A stretch of 29,946 nt of DNA, from contig CAAGAW010000030.1 in NCBI GenBank assembly GCA_900767465.1, positions 1 to 29,946 on the forward strand, given 5' to 3'. Position 1 is the first letter of the stretch, and the number at the start of each line of letters is the position of its first letter. The stretch comes from Clostridia bacterium (lineage in GTDB: Bacteria; Bacillota; Clostridia; Christensenellales; Pumilibacteraceae). A program made the translations under genes and the position numbers. The notes beneath the pieces were generated by a model. The model ran no database searches. It worked only from the letters and a program-made list of their open reading frames with translations, and had not been told where the DNA came from. Below are positions 22,674 through 29,922 of this stretch, piece by piece.

Positions 22674-23443
22674 GCAACTGCGAATTCAAATTCATAGTCC
22701 ATACCGAATACGAAAAGGACTATTCGGTGCAGAACCACACCCACCCGTGCTACGAACTCGTTTATTACCTCGACGGCACGGGCGAAAGCGTTATAAACTC
22801 GACGAATTACAAGTTCGGGCAGGATACGTTTATCCTCGTAGGCCCCAAAACGCCGCACTCGGAAGCGTCGGCGACGGGGTCGGAAGTGATTTTTATGGGG
22901 TTTACGACCAACTACGAGGACTTGCGCGAGGGGATTTACGAAAACGGCTCGGAGACGATCAAAGCCGCGCTAAAAGAAATCGAAGCCGAACGAAACGGCA
23001 AACGCCCCTACCACAAGGCGATGCTCAATCTTCTCGCCGAAAAAGTCGTGCTTTTACTGCTCCGGACGAGTTCGGGCAAAACGGGCGAACAGTCCGTGCC
23101 CGACGTCCTCGAGTACATCCGCATGAACGCGAACAAAAACGTAAGCATACGGGATATGGCAAGCGAACTGGGGTACAGTTACGATTATTTCCGCAAGATG
23201 GTTGCCTCCGCCGCCGGCGAGAACGCAAAAGACTTCCTGCTCGGGATAAAAATCAAAAACGCCAAAGAGTATCTGCTTAACACCTCTATGTCGGTGAACG
23301 CCATTTCGATCGTGACCGGCTTTTCGTCTCCGTCGCACCTCTGCTCCGTGTTCCGCGAGCGCGAGGGTCTTACTCCGAACGATTTCCGTGAAACGCACCG
23401 CAACGATACGTTTATCAACAACCTGAGCAAAGACGTACGCTGA
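22670..23443 (+). CDS. AraC-family regulator with cupin sensor (second of pair)
   Basis: A 257-residue regulator of the same layout as its upstream neighbour but clearly diverged. The cupin part (about 15-80) shows NHTHPCYE (His23, His25, Glu29) and GPKTPH with His63. The AraC DNA-binding domain (about 145-245) shows VSIRDMASELGYSYDYFRKM and NAISIVTGFSSPSHLCSVFR. The ATG overlaps the previous stop (ATGA) with GGAGGCGG upstream. It is the last gene of the operon; a terminator follows at 23637. Tandem AraC genes suggest duplication or a heteromeric regulator, but no target is visible. Confidence 0.9.
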   Translation: MSNCEFKFIVHTEYEKDYSVQNHTHPCYELVYYLDGTGESVINSTNYKFGQDTFILVGPKTPHSEASATGSEVIFMGFTTNYEDLREGIYENGSETIKAALKEIEAERNGKRPYHKAMLNLLAEKVVLLLLRTSSGKTGEQSVPDVLEYIRMNANKNVSIRDMASELGYSYDYFRKMVASAAGENAKDFLLGIKIKNAKEYLLNTSMSVNAISIVTGFSSPSHLCSVFREREGLTPNDFRETHRNDTFINNLSKDVR

Positions 23444-23483
23444 TCGGAGCGGAACCCGCGCCGGCCAACCTCGCGTACACGAT

Positions 23484-23632
23484 TGTCATTTCGAGCGTTA
23501 GCCGAGAAATCCCCTACGGGAGAAACGGAAACAATCGTACACGAATACCCCAATACTCGCCAGCGGTGGCTCCGCGCCCAGCGGTGGCTCCGCGTCCCGC
23601 CCTACCGACGGCTTCGCCGCCCCTCCGACTAC
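23484..23632 (+). repeat. Dispersed repeat family A with partial module D
   Basis: Starts 'tgtcatttcgagcgttagcc', then 'agaaatcccctacgggag', 'caatcgtacacgaatacccc', two tandem 'agcggtggctccgcg' words (about 23561-23592), and the module D end 'cgccctaccgacggcttcgc'. It occupies most of the gap between the second araC gene and the terminator. Confidence 0.8.
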
Positions 23633-23636
23633 ACAA

Positions 23637-23672
23637 AAAACCGATCCGAATTGCTGTTCGGGTCGGTTTTAC
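23637..23672. terminator. Bidirectional terminator after the parA-araC-araC operon
   Basis: AAAACCGATCCGAA (23637-23650), loop TTGCTG, TTCGGGTCGGTTTT (23657-23670): a 14-bp stem with one G-U wobble, flanked by A on the left and T on the right, so it can work in both directions. It lies between convergent genes. Confidence 0.8.
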
Positions 23673-23747
23673 TTACGTTTATCCGATTTTGGTTTTCCGT
23701 CCGGTCGTTATCCGATTTTGCGGATAATTCCGGATTACGGAGCGCGG

Positions 23748-24341
23748 TTACATTGCGGCGAGACCGTCTTTTACGAGATTGTAAAGCGAGGTGGTTTTCG
23801 CGCGGGCAACGACGGTTTTGACTTCGTAGTCGTCCTCGTCGGGATTATCGATCATACCGTCGAGGTAGAACGTGATTTCGACGTTGCCGATTTCGCTGGA
23901 CGAATTGCCGAACACCATACGGGCGCGGTCGTACTTGATTTCCTCGCCTTCGACCTTAACGGTTTTTTCGCCGTCGTAGACAAACTCGATCATATAACTG
24001 TTTTCGGGTGCCTGAATCGATCTGATCTTATCGACTGCGGTCTTGACGGCGGTACCGGCGGAATCCTTTTTGAAAAGAAGGGTTTTGCCGGGTTTGCCTT
24101 CGAGTAAGCCCTGCATTACCGAGTATCCGCTCTTTTTGAACGTGGCAGAAAAATCCACGGCTTTGTTGTTCTCGTCTTTGATTTCCGGAGCGGCGTCGTT
24201 GGACTGCGCTTCGTAAACGGTAAGGCTCGAATAGCCGTCGATTGCGGCGTAAAGCGGGTTTTGCTTTACGAGACAAAGCGTAAGAACGGCAATGAGAAGA
24301 ACCGCAACTACGGACGAAATTATAACGATGGTTTTTTTCAT
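23748..24341 (-). CDS. Membrane-anchored extracytoplasmic protein of unknown function
   Basis: I do not recognise the family. It has 197 residues with one N-terminal hydrophobic segment (about 4-26; IVIISSVVAVLLIAVLTLCL) behind two lysines, so it is probably anchored with the rest outside. The single Cys in that segment is not in a good lipobox (LTLC). The remainder (27-197) is soluble, Lys/Glu/Asp-rich, and looks mixed alpha-beta. The ATG at 24341 has GGAG upstream; an earlier in-frame start five codons up is less likely. It has its own promoter and lies downstream of ftsH on the same strand, separated by about 143 nt. Confidence 0.7.
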   Translation of the reverse strand: MKKTIVIISSVVAVLLIAVLTLCLVKQNPLYAAIDGYSSLTVYEAQSNDAAPEIKDENNKAVDFSATFKKSGYSVMQGLLEGKPGKTLLFKKDSAGTAVKTAVDKIRSIQAPENSYMIEFVYDGEKTVKVEGEEIKYDRARMVFGNSSSEIGNVEITFYLDGMIDNPDEDDYEVKTVVARAKTTSLYNLVKDGLAAM

Positions 24342-24404
24342 TTTACTCTCCTGCAAAGGAATTTAAAAGTCGTTCTGCCCGAATTTTTCGGAACTAACTA
24401 CGTA

Positions 24405-24433
24405 ATTATAACACACTTTTCGCCGCAACGCAA
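24405..24433 (-). promoter_or_regulatory. Promoter of the membrane-anchored unknown gene
   Basis: Minus strand TTGCGT (24428-24433), 17-nt spacer, perfect TATAAT (24405-24410), 64 nt before the start codon. An imperfect inverted repeat (AACGGG...CCCGTT) lies just upstream towards ftsH, without a U-tract, so ftsH has no clear terminator. Confidence 0.75.
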
Positions 24434-24484
24434 CTGTTTTAACGGGTTTCGCCTCATTTAGCAACGCCCGTTTGACGCCGACGG

Positions 24485-26431
24485 TTATTTATCCTGAGCG
24501 AGAGCGGCTTTTTTCTGCTCGTACTTTTTGTTGAGGCGGTCGTGGAGTTCGGCTTTAACCTCTTCCGCGGACGCGCCGGCCATAATCATATCGACCTCTT
24601 CGGTGTAAATCGTCTCGCATTCGAGAAGCACGCGAACCATAACGTCCATTTCCGAGCGGTGCGATTTAAGAACTTCGACGGCTTCGGCGTGGGCGGCTTC
24701 GACGAGGGCGGAAACCTCTTCGTCGATCTTGGCGGCAACGACTTCGGAATAGGTGTGCGTACTCTGGTAGTCTCTGCCGAGGAACACTTCCTGACTCGTG
24801 CCGTAGTACACGGGACCGAGCGACTCGGACATACCCCACTCGGTAACCATCTTGCGCGCGATACTCGTAGCCTGCTTGATATCGCCGACGGCACCCGCGG
24901 AAACGTCCTCGATGACGATCTCCTCTGCGGCGCGACCGCCCATACTCATGGCGAGGTTGCCTTTGAGTTTGTTGATCGTTATATGATCGTCGTCGCTGTC
25001 GGGACGGGTCATCGTATAGCCCGCCGCCTGCCCGCGCGGAATAATGCTGATTTCGTGTACGGGGTCGCAATGCTTGTTGCAACGCGCCACGATCGCGTGA
25101 CCGGATTCGTGATAAGCGGTAATGCGTTTATCGACTTCGGTGACGAGCCGCGACTTTTTCTGCGGACCCATAACGACCTTGTTGACGCCCTCGTAAATAT
25201 CCTCCATCGTGATTTTGTGGCGATTGTCGCGCGCGCAAAGTATTGCCGCCTCGTTGAGAAGGTTCGCTATATCCGCGCCCGAAAATCCGCTGGTTATGCG
25301 GGCGAGCGTCTGGAAATCGATGTCGCTTGCCATGGGTTTGTTGCGCGAGTGAACCTTGAAGATCGCCTCTCTTCCGCGAACGTCGGGGATATTGACGTAG
25401 ATCTGACGGTCGAATCTGCCCGGACGCATAAGCGCGGGGTCGAGTATATCCGAACGGTTGGTCGCCGCCATAACGATGATTCCGTCGTTGGTGGAGAATC
25501 CGTCCATCTGAACGAGAAGCTGGTTGAGCGTTTGCTCGCGCTCGTCGTTGCCGCCGCCGAGACCCGCTCCGCGCTGACGACCCACCGCGTCGATCTCGTC
25601 GATGAAGATAATGCATGGCATATTGCGTTTTGCCGTTTCGAACAGATCGCGGACGCGGCTTGCGCCCACGCCGACGTACATTTCCACGAAGTCCGAACCG
25701 GAAATTGAGAAGAACGGCACGCCCGCCTCGCCCGCTACGGCTTTGGCGAACAGAGTTTTACCCGTTCCGGGAGGACCTACCAGAAGAACGCCGCGCGGGA
25801 TTCTCGCTCCCACCGCCGTGAATTTTTGCGGCGAACGCAGGAATTCGACGACTTCTTTAAGTTCTTCCTTCTCCTCCTCCGCGCCCGCAACGTCCGCAAA
25901 ACGGACTTTTACGTTGCTTTGCGAATTCGCGCGCGATTTTCCGAAGTTGAGCGCTTGACGGTTCGCTCCGCCCATCGAGCGGAACAGAATTATCGCAAGG
26001 ACGACGAGAAACACGAACCCGACGATCGGGATTACGTTAGACCAGATCGAACCTGCGTTACGGTCGTTGAACGTAAGAACGACGTCTTTCGCTTCCGCGG
26101 GGTTGTTTGCGTTATGATACGTTACGTACGCCGCAAGCGACCTGAATTCAAGCGTTGTGCCGTCTGCTTTCGTTACGACGAACGTCGAGTTCGACTGCTG
26201 GACGTAGACTTTGTACGTTACGATCCGGTTGTTCTTTTTCTCCCCGGTCGTGAAGGTTACGACGTCGTTGTGGACGTTCACTTCCTCGACCTTGTTTTCT
26301 TCCATCATCTGAACGAATTTAGTGTAGGTTACTTCCGTGCTCGTGTCGCGAAGCATGAAGAACATTCCAACTATCGCAAAGATCGATAATACGGCGACTA
26401 CCGCTATCAGTCCTTTCGTGTTAGGTTTCAA
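24485..26431 (-). CDS. ftsH: ATP-dependent zinc metalloprotease FtsH
   Basis: Membrane-bound AAA+ protease that degrades misfolded membrane proteins and regulators. Length is 648 residues. Two membrane segments (about 8-27 and 131-151) flank an outer domain. The AAA domain has Walker A GPPGTGKT (219-226), Walker B IIFIDEIDA (274-282) and the second region of homology at RPGRFDRQ (336-343). The protease zinc site HESGH is at 441-445. The C-terminus is Lys/Ala-rich. The start codon is TTG (26429-26431) with GGAGG six nucleotides upstream. The common neighbours tilS and hpt are not adjacent. Confidence 0.97.
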   Translation of the reverse strand: MKPNTKGLIAVVAVLSIFAIVGMFFMLRDTSTEVTYTKFVQMMEENKVEEVNVHNDVVTFTTGEKKNNRIVTYKVYVQQSNSTFVVTKADGTTLEFRSLAAYVTYHNANNPAEAKDVVLTFNDRNAGSIWSNVIPIVGFVFLVVLAIILFRSMGGANRQALNFGKSRANSQSNVKVRFADVAGAEEEKEELKEVVEFLRSPQKFTAVGARIPRGVLLVGPPGTGKTLFAKAVAGEAGVPFFSISGSDFVEMYVGVGASRVRDLFETAKRNMPCIIFIDEIDAVGRQRGAGLGGGNDEREQTLNQLLVQMDGFSTNDGIIVMAATNRSDILDPALMRPGRFDRQIYVNIPDVRGREAIFKVHSRNKPMASDIDFQTLARITSGFSGADIANLLNEAAILCARDNRHKITMEDIYEGVNKVVMGPQKKSRLVTEVDKRITAYHESGHAIVARCNKHCDPVHEISIIPRGQAAGYTMTRPDSDDDHITINKLKGNLAMSMGGRAAEEIVIEDVSAGAVGDIKQATSIARKMVTEWGMSESLGPVYYGTSQEVFLGRDYQSTHTYSEVVAAKIDEEVSALVEAAHAEAVEVLKSHRSEMDVMVRVLLECETIYTEEVDMIMAGASAEEVKAELHDRLNKKYEQKKAALAQDK

Positions 26432-26463
26432 GTTATACCTCCGGTTTCTTAGGTGCTACTACC

Positions 26464-26493
26464 ATTATACCACACTCCCGCTCCGATTATCAA
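26464..26493 (-). promoter_or_regulatory. Promoter of ftsH
   Basis: Minus strand TTGATA (26488-26493), 18-nt spacer, perfect TATAAT (26464-26469), 33 nt before the TTG start. No heat-shock operator such as CIRCE is visible. Confidence 0.7.
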
Positions 26494-26629
26494 GCAAATA
26501 ATAAGGAAATTATCGTAATTCTTTGTCAAAAGCGTGTGAAGTCCGCTGCCGCGGCGGCTTACTTTGGGGAAAGCAAAATAACCTTTTCTTTAGAAAAGAA
26601 ACAAAACGGCAAGCCGCCTGCATTAAACG

Positions 26630-26690
26630 TTACGCGGCGGGACGAGGGCGTCCCGCCCTACCGACGGCTTCGCCGCGAATCGGACACGTT
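26630..26690 (+). repeat. Dispersed repeat module D with perfect hairpin
   Basis: GGCGGGACG (26636-26644), loop AGGG, CGTCCCGCC (26649-26657), then 'ctaccgacggcttcgccgcg'. It closely matches 19349-19390, with a one-base difference in the loop. A small CGGC/GCCG hairpin follows. Confidence 0.75.
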
Positions 26691-26935
26691 GTCATTTCGA
26701 GCGTTAGTCGAGAAATCCCCCGCAATAGAAACGAAAACAATCGTACACGACTAACCCAAACACTTGCCCGCGGTGGCTCACCGTCGTACACGAATAACCC
26801 AAAACACTTGCCCGCTCGGGCTCCGCGCCGAGAAATCCCTCCCGCGCGAGAAACGGCACAATACGTACACGCGCCAGCTCACTTGCCTGTGGCGGCTCGC
26901 CACCTTGCCCGCAGGGGGTCCCTGCCGCCGCAAGA
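26691..26935 (+). repeat. Dispersed repeat family A, expanded copy
   Basis: Starts 'ttgtcatttcgagcgttag', then 'agaaatcccccgcaatag', 'acaatcgtacacgac', and three successive 'cttgcccg' words (near 26761, 26808 and 26906), two of them preceded by 'acccaaacact' or similar. Between them is one 'ggtggctcaccg' block, and the copy ends with 'ggcggctcgccacc' and 'gcagggggtccctgcc' inverted repeats. It fills the gap up to the stop codon of the acyltransferase-like gene. Confidence 0.8.
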
Positions 26936-26936
26936 A

Positions 26937-27947
26937 TCAGATTGCGGAAGGATTGTCGGATAACTCTAATTCGGTTATGATTCCGGAGTCGTCGCGAACC
27001 GTTTTTATCGGCTCGGGAGAACGCGGTTTGTCGCCCTCGTCGAAAAAACCATCGGACGTATCGGCGTTTTTGCGACGATTGCCCGGATTGCGCAAACCGT
27101 TATTCGTCCGCTCCGTCACGTCGTACGCCACGCCGCCCGCAGCGCAAGCGGGCTTTATCGCCCTGTCGCCGGCTGCGCGCGCCTCTCCCGGAATAGTTTT
27201 CTCGCCGTCGGTTGTGCGAGCGTTATCTTCTTTACCGTCCGAGGCACAAGCCGTAACGCTCTTTGCCGCTCCGTCGCCGAGTTCTTCCTCGTGATACATA
27301 CCGTGAGCGATCGCAGAATAGAACTCGTCGTCGCTGCCGTCAAAATAAACGGGTTTATGGAGCACCACAACGTCGTCGCCGATATACACCGGCACGAACG
27401 AGACTTTTTTGCCGGTTTTGCGGCGGAACATCTTATCCACCACGCCGAATCCTTTATAAATCTGCTCGTCTCCCGCCGATTTGTCCGCGTAATCGACGTC
27501 GGGAAAAACGAGAAGTTTGTCTCCGTTTTCGAGCGCGCGAACGCTCTGTTTTATAGTCGTAATGGTTTTTGCGGACTGTTCGCCGCGATAAACGGCTATC
27601 CCTTTCAGTTTTTTGACGGCGTAATTCGTCCCTCTTGCGGCGAGCCTTCCCACTACCGCGCTGAAAGTTTTCCCTTTGCCCATACGCACGGGAAAAGTGT
27701 AGTTTACGTAAAGATCCCTGATCGACTTGTACGAGGTGAACTTGTCGAGAACCCACGGTCGCAGGACCTCGGGAATGTACGCGATTGCGGTCGCAAGCCC
27801 TTCGCGGTCGAGATGACGGCAAAGATATACGACGGGTCCGTCGACGGTTTTTCCGACGAGTTTGCGCGGGGTTTGTTTTCGTTTGAGTTTCGCCAGAAAG
27901 CGGATTAAAAACGGGTATTTAGTCTGTTTCTTTTTTTCTTTTTTCAT
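26937..27947 (-). CDS. Lysophospholipid acyltransferase-like (PlsC-fold) protein with a disordered tail
   Basis: A 336-residue protein. The first 205 or so residues follow the LPLAT/PlsC pattern: block I around VVYLCRHLDREG (39-50), with His45 followed by Asp47 rather than the usual HxxxxD; block II GIAVYRGEQ (116-124); block III LLVFPDVDY (145-153) in place of FPEGTR, then YKGFGVVDK; and block IV FVPVYIG (184-190). The altered motifs mean activity is uncertain. Residues from about 225 to the end are low-complexity and charged. The ATG lies inside the 3' end of the upstream glycosyltransferase gene (29-nt overlap), so the two are coupled. The gene ends directly at a repeat. Confidence 0.65.
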   Translation of the reverse strand: MKKEKKKQTKYPFLIRFLAKLKRKQTPRKLVGKTVDGPVVYLCRHLDREGLATAIAYIPEVLRPWVLDKFTSYKSIRDLYVNYTFPVRMGKGKTFSAVVGRLAARGTNYAVKKLKGIAVYRGEQSAKTITTIKQSVRALENGDKLLVFPDVDYADKSAGDEQIYKGFGVVDKMFRRKTGKKVSFVPVYIGDDVVVLHKPVYFDGSDDEFYSAIAHGMYHEEELGDGAAKSVTACASDGKEDNARTTDGEKTIPGEARAAGDRAIKPACAAGGVAYDVTERTNNGLRNPGNRRKNADTSDGFFDEGDKPRSPEPIKTVRDDSGIITELELSDNPSAI

Positions 27948-29022
27948 GTTTTTTGCGGAAAACCCAGATCTGCTGAATCTTGTAACTCATAAGGCTGAGA
28001 ATAAGGTCGACGAAAAGTTTGACGATTACGTCGCCTCCCCCGAACAGCAACGTGAGTCCGTAAACCGCGCCGTAGGAAGCGAACATTTGTACGAGCCAGA
28101 GCGTGTAGTACCTGAAAAAACTGACTTTCGATATTCGTTTGCCTCCGAACGTAAGAAAACGGTTAACCAGAAAGTTTACGATGCTGCTGACGGCGCGCGA
28201 TACGACCGTCGAAATAAGAATTACGAGCGACGGCGACAGTTTTCCGGCGAGAATCACGTAATCAAACAGCGCGAAAAGACCTATATCGAACGCCGCAGCC
28301 GCGAGTGCCGCGATAAGGAAATGCGTAAGTCCCGCCATAAGCGTACTCATAACGCGCCACGAGTCGCGGAACGAGTGAAAATGCGAAGTATGATTCTCCT
28401 CGTACAGGGTGGCGACCGTATGCTCGTAAATAGTCCCCCCCCCGTCTTTGGACTTGATAAGGACGTTCATTTCATATTCGAAGCGATCGCCTTTTATTCC
28501 TAAAAGCCAGTCGGTAAGGTCGGACGAAAACGCGCGGAGTCCGGTTTGAGTATCGCGAAGTTTAACTCCGTAAAGATAGCGGAACATAAACGCGGTTATT
28601 TTATTGCCCGCCTTGCTTCTCGGCGGCATGTCGGGACTGTTGAGATCGCGCGCGCCCATATGAATCGCGTGATCGTGCGTTTTTCCGAGTTCTTCGGCGA
28701 GCATAAGCATATCTTCGACGGTGTGCTGTCCGTCGCAATCCGCCGTTACGAACCCGTAAGTGTTTTCGTACGCCGGCGCGTTTTTGTAATAGGAGAACGC
28801 CGTTTTCAACGCCGCGCCCTTGCCCTTGTTTACCTCGTGAGCGATAATCGCAACTTTGGGGTTTTCGGTCTTTATCGTCGCGAAAATCTCGTCGCATTCC
28901 GGTTTCGAGCCGTCGTTTACGACGAGTATATGCTCGAACGCCGCCGACACGTCGCGCATAAGCGCAACGAACTTCTCGGTGGGATTATAGGCAGGTATGA
29001 TGATTACGGCGTCGGTGTTCAT
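27919..29022 (-). CDS. Glycosyltransferase family 2 fused to a GtrA-like membrane domain
   Basis: A 367-residue protein. The GT2 domain (about 1-225) shows IIIPAYNP (7-14), VVNDGS (34-39), the DxD in ADCDGQH (94-100) and RDTQTGLRAF near 157, the pattern of dolichol/undecaprenyl-phosphate sugar transferases. Residues about 235-355 carry four hydrophobic segments of a GtrA-type membrane domain (SSIVNFLVNRFLTF), ending in a basic tail. It probably makes or flips a lipid-linked sugar for cell-surface glycans; the sugar is unknown. The ATG at 29020-29022 has AGGAGG upstream; the frame opens earlier, but that part contains the promoter. Confidence 0.9.
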   Translation of the reverse strand: MNTDAVIIIPAYNPTEKFVALMRDVSAAFEHILVVNDGSKPECDEIFATIKTENPKVAIIAHEVNKGKGAALKTAFSYYKNAPAYENTYGFVTADCDGQHTVEDMLMLAEELGKTHDHAIHMGARDLNSPDMPPRSKAGNKITAFMFRYLYGVKLRDTQTGLRAFSSDLTDWLLGIKGDRFEYEMNVLIKSKDGGGTIYEHTVATLYEENHTSHFHSFRDSWRVMSTLMAGLTHFLIAALAAAAFDIGLFALFDYVILAGKLSPSLVILISTVVSRAVSSIVNFLVNRFLTFGGKRISKVSFFRYYTLWLVQMFASYGAVYGLTLLFGGGDVIVKLFVDLILSLMSYKIQQIWVFRKKHEKRKKETD

Positions 29023-29044
29023 TCCTTCCTCCTGATTATATACA

Positions 29045-29073
29045 ATTATACAGTTTTGAACCGCAAAATGCAA
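29045..29073 (-). promoter_or_regulatory. Promoter of the GT2-GtrA/acyltransferase-like operon
   Basis: Minus strand TTGCAT (29068-29073), 17-nt spacer, perfect TATAAT (29045-29050), 22 nt before the start codon. A second TATAAT nearer the gene overlaps the ribosome binding region and is less likely to be used. Confidence 0.65.
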
Positions 29074-29366
29074 AGTTTTTAGCCGTCGTTTCCGAAAGTT
29101 TGAAAGAATTTCAGTTTTTTTAACAGATTTTGCGAACCGCCATTTTGTCGTTTTCACGCGTTTGCCATATACCCGTCACATTTCGAGCGGTAAACGCGCG
29201 CGCGTCGTAATATAAAAGTGCGCACAATATTAGTTGCCGACGAACGGTTTCGTCCGTCCGATAATCACCGTGCGTATCTGCGCGCCTCATTCTCCCGACC
29301 GAAGGATTGACGTTATTAAACCAAACGTACACCCATACCGCCTTGTCGTTGCGAGCGTGTGCGTTG
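29074..29366. other. Non-coding stretch with a degenerate repeat
   Basis: No credible gene. The right part (about 29311-29355: 'gttattaaaccaaacgtaca', then 'ccttgtcgttgcgagcg') is a degenerate version of the 100-bp direct repeat that follows. The rest shows no structure I can name. Confidence 0.5.
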
Positions 29367-29467
29367 CGTTGTTATAGTAATTAAGCGTATAATCCAAACG
29401 TACACCCGCACCGCCACTGTCATTGCGAGGAGCGCAAAGCGCGACGCGGCAATCTCCCGGAAGGGAA
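29367..29467 (+). repeat. 100-bp direct repeat (family B), first copy
   Basis: Starts 'cgttgttatagtaattaag', runs through 'gtataatccaaac' and 'ctgtcattgcgaggagcgc' and ends 'ggcaatctcccggaaggg'. It matches 29660-29759 over its length with roughly a dozen differences or small gaps. The second half is the family B element also found reversed at 355-424 and 19503-19560. Confidence 0.85.
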
Positions 29468-29499
29468 GACGGACGTGGCGTACACGAACTTTATACCTC

Positions 29500-29565
29500 T
29501 TCCGCGGGGGATTTCTCCGCTGCGTTCGGACTATCGTCCTCACTCCGGTCGAAATGACATTAAAA
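29500..29565 (-). repeat. Dispersed repeat family C, reversed copy
   Basis: Read on the minus strand it starts 'gtcatttcgaccggagtgag' and ends 'gcagcggagaaatccccc', as at 17211-17268. It lies between the two 100-bp direct repeats. A truncated family A start ('gattgtcatttcgagcg') follows at about 29635-29651. Confidence 0.75.
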
Positions 29566-29659
29566 ACAAGGGCGGGCTGTGAGAAACGGTTTTGTTACAT
29601 TTAACCAAAATGGCATTATAAAACCAAATGTACACGATTGTCATTTCGAGCGCGAGTAA

Positions 29660-29759
29660 CGTTGTTATAGTAATTAACCGTATAATCCAAACATACACCT
29701 ATACCACCGCTGTCATTGCGAGGAGCGTGCGCGCGACGTGGCAATCTCCCGGAAGGGAA
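29660..29759 (+). repeat. 100-bp direct repeat (family B), second copy
   Basis: Second copy of 29367-29467. It is followed by 'cgcccgcggtggctcaccgc' (about 29789-29808), the hairpin module of family A, then 'gagcgaagcgaaccgag'. Confidence 0.85.
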
Positions 29760-29870
29760 ATGTCGGAAACGAACACGCGCCAGCCAGCTCGCCCGCGGTG
29801 GCTCACCGCCGAGCGAAGCGAACCGAGTGGCGAATGATGGGGAATAGAATCCCTATAATAAAATTATCGT

Positions 29871-29922
29871 CGTTTTCCCCTCATCCGTCTTGCCTTCGCG
29901 ACGCTTCGGCAATCCACCTTCC
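29871..29922. repeat. Repeat module E, copy at the right contig end
   Basis: Matches positions 1-52 with two mismatches, then diverges ('ggctcgtagcatag' against 'cccgagggggaagg'). Because the copies differ and only 52 bases match, this is a repeat and not an exact overlap from a circular contig. Confidence 0.8.

Noticed and set aside
21016..23443. Plasmid-type partition module or integrated element
   Set aside because: ParA is the short chromosomal type; no replication, integrase or mobilisation genes are nearby, and base composition looks like the surroundings.
24362..24484. Terminator after ftsH
   Set aside because: The AACGGG/CCCGTT stem has a mismatched interior and no U-tract.
24542..25708. 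388-codon plus-strand ORF opposite ftsH
   Set aside because: Antisense shadow of ftsH caused by its codon use.
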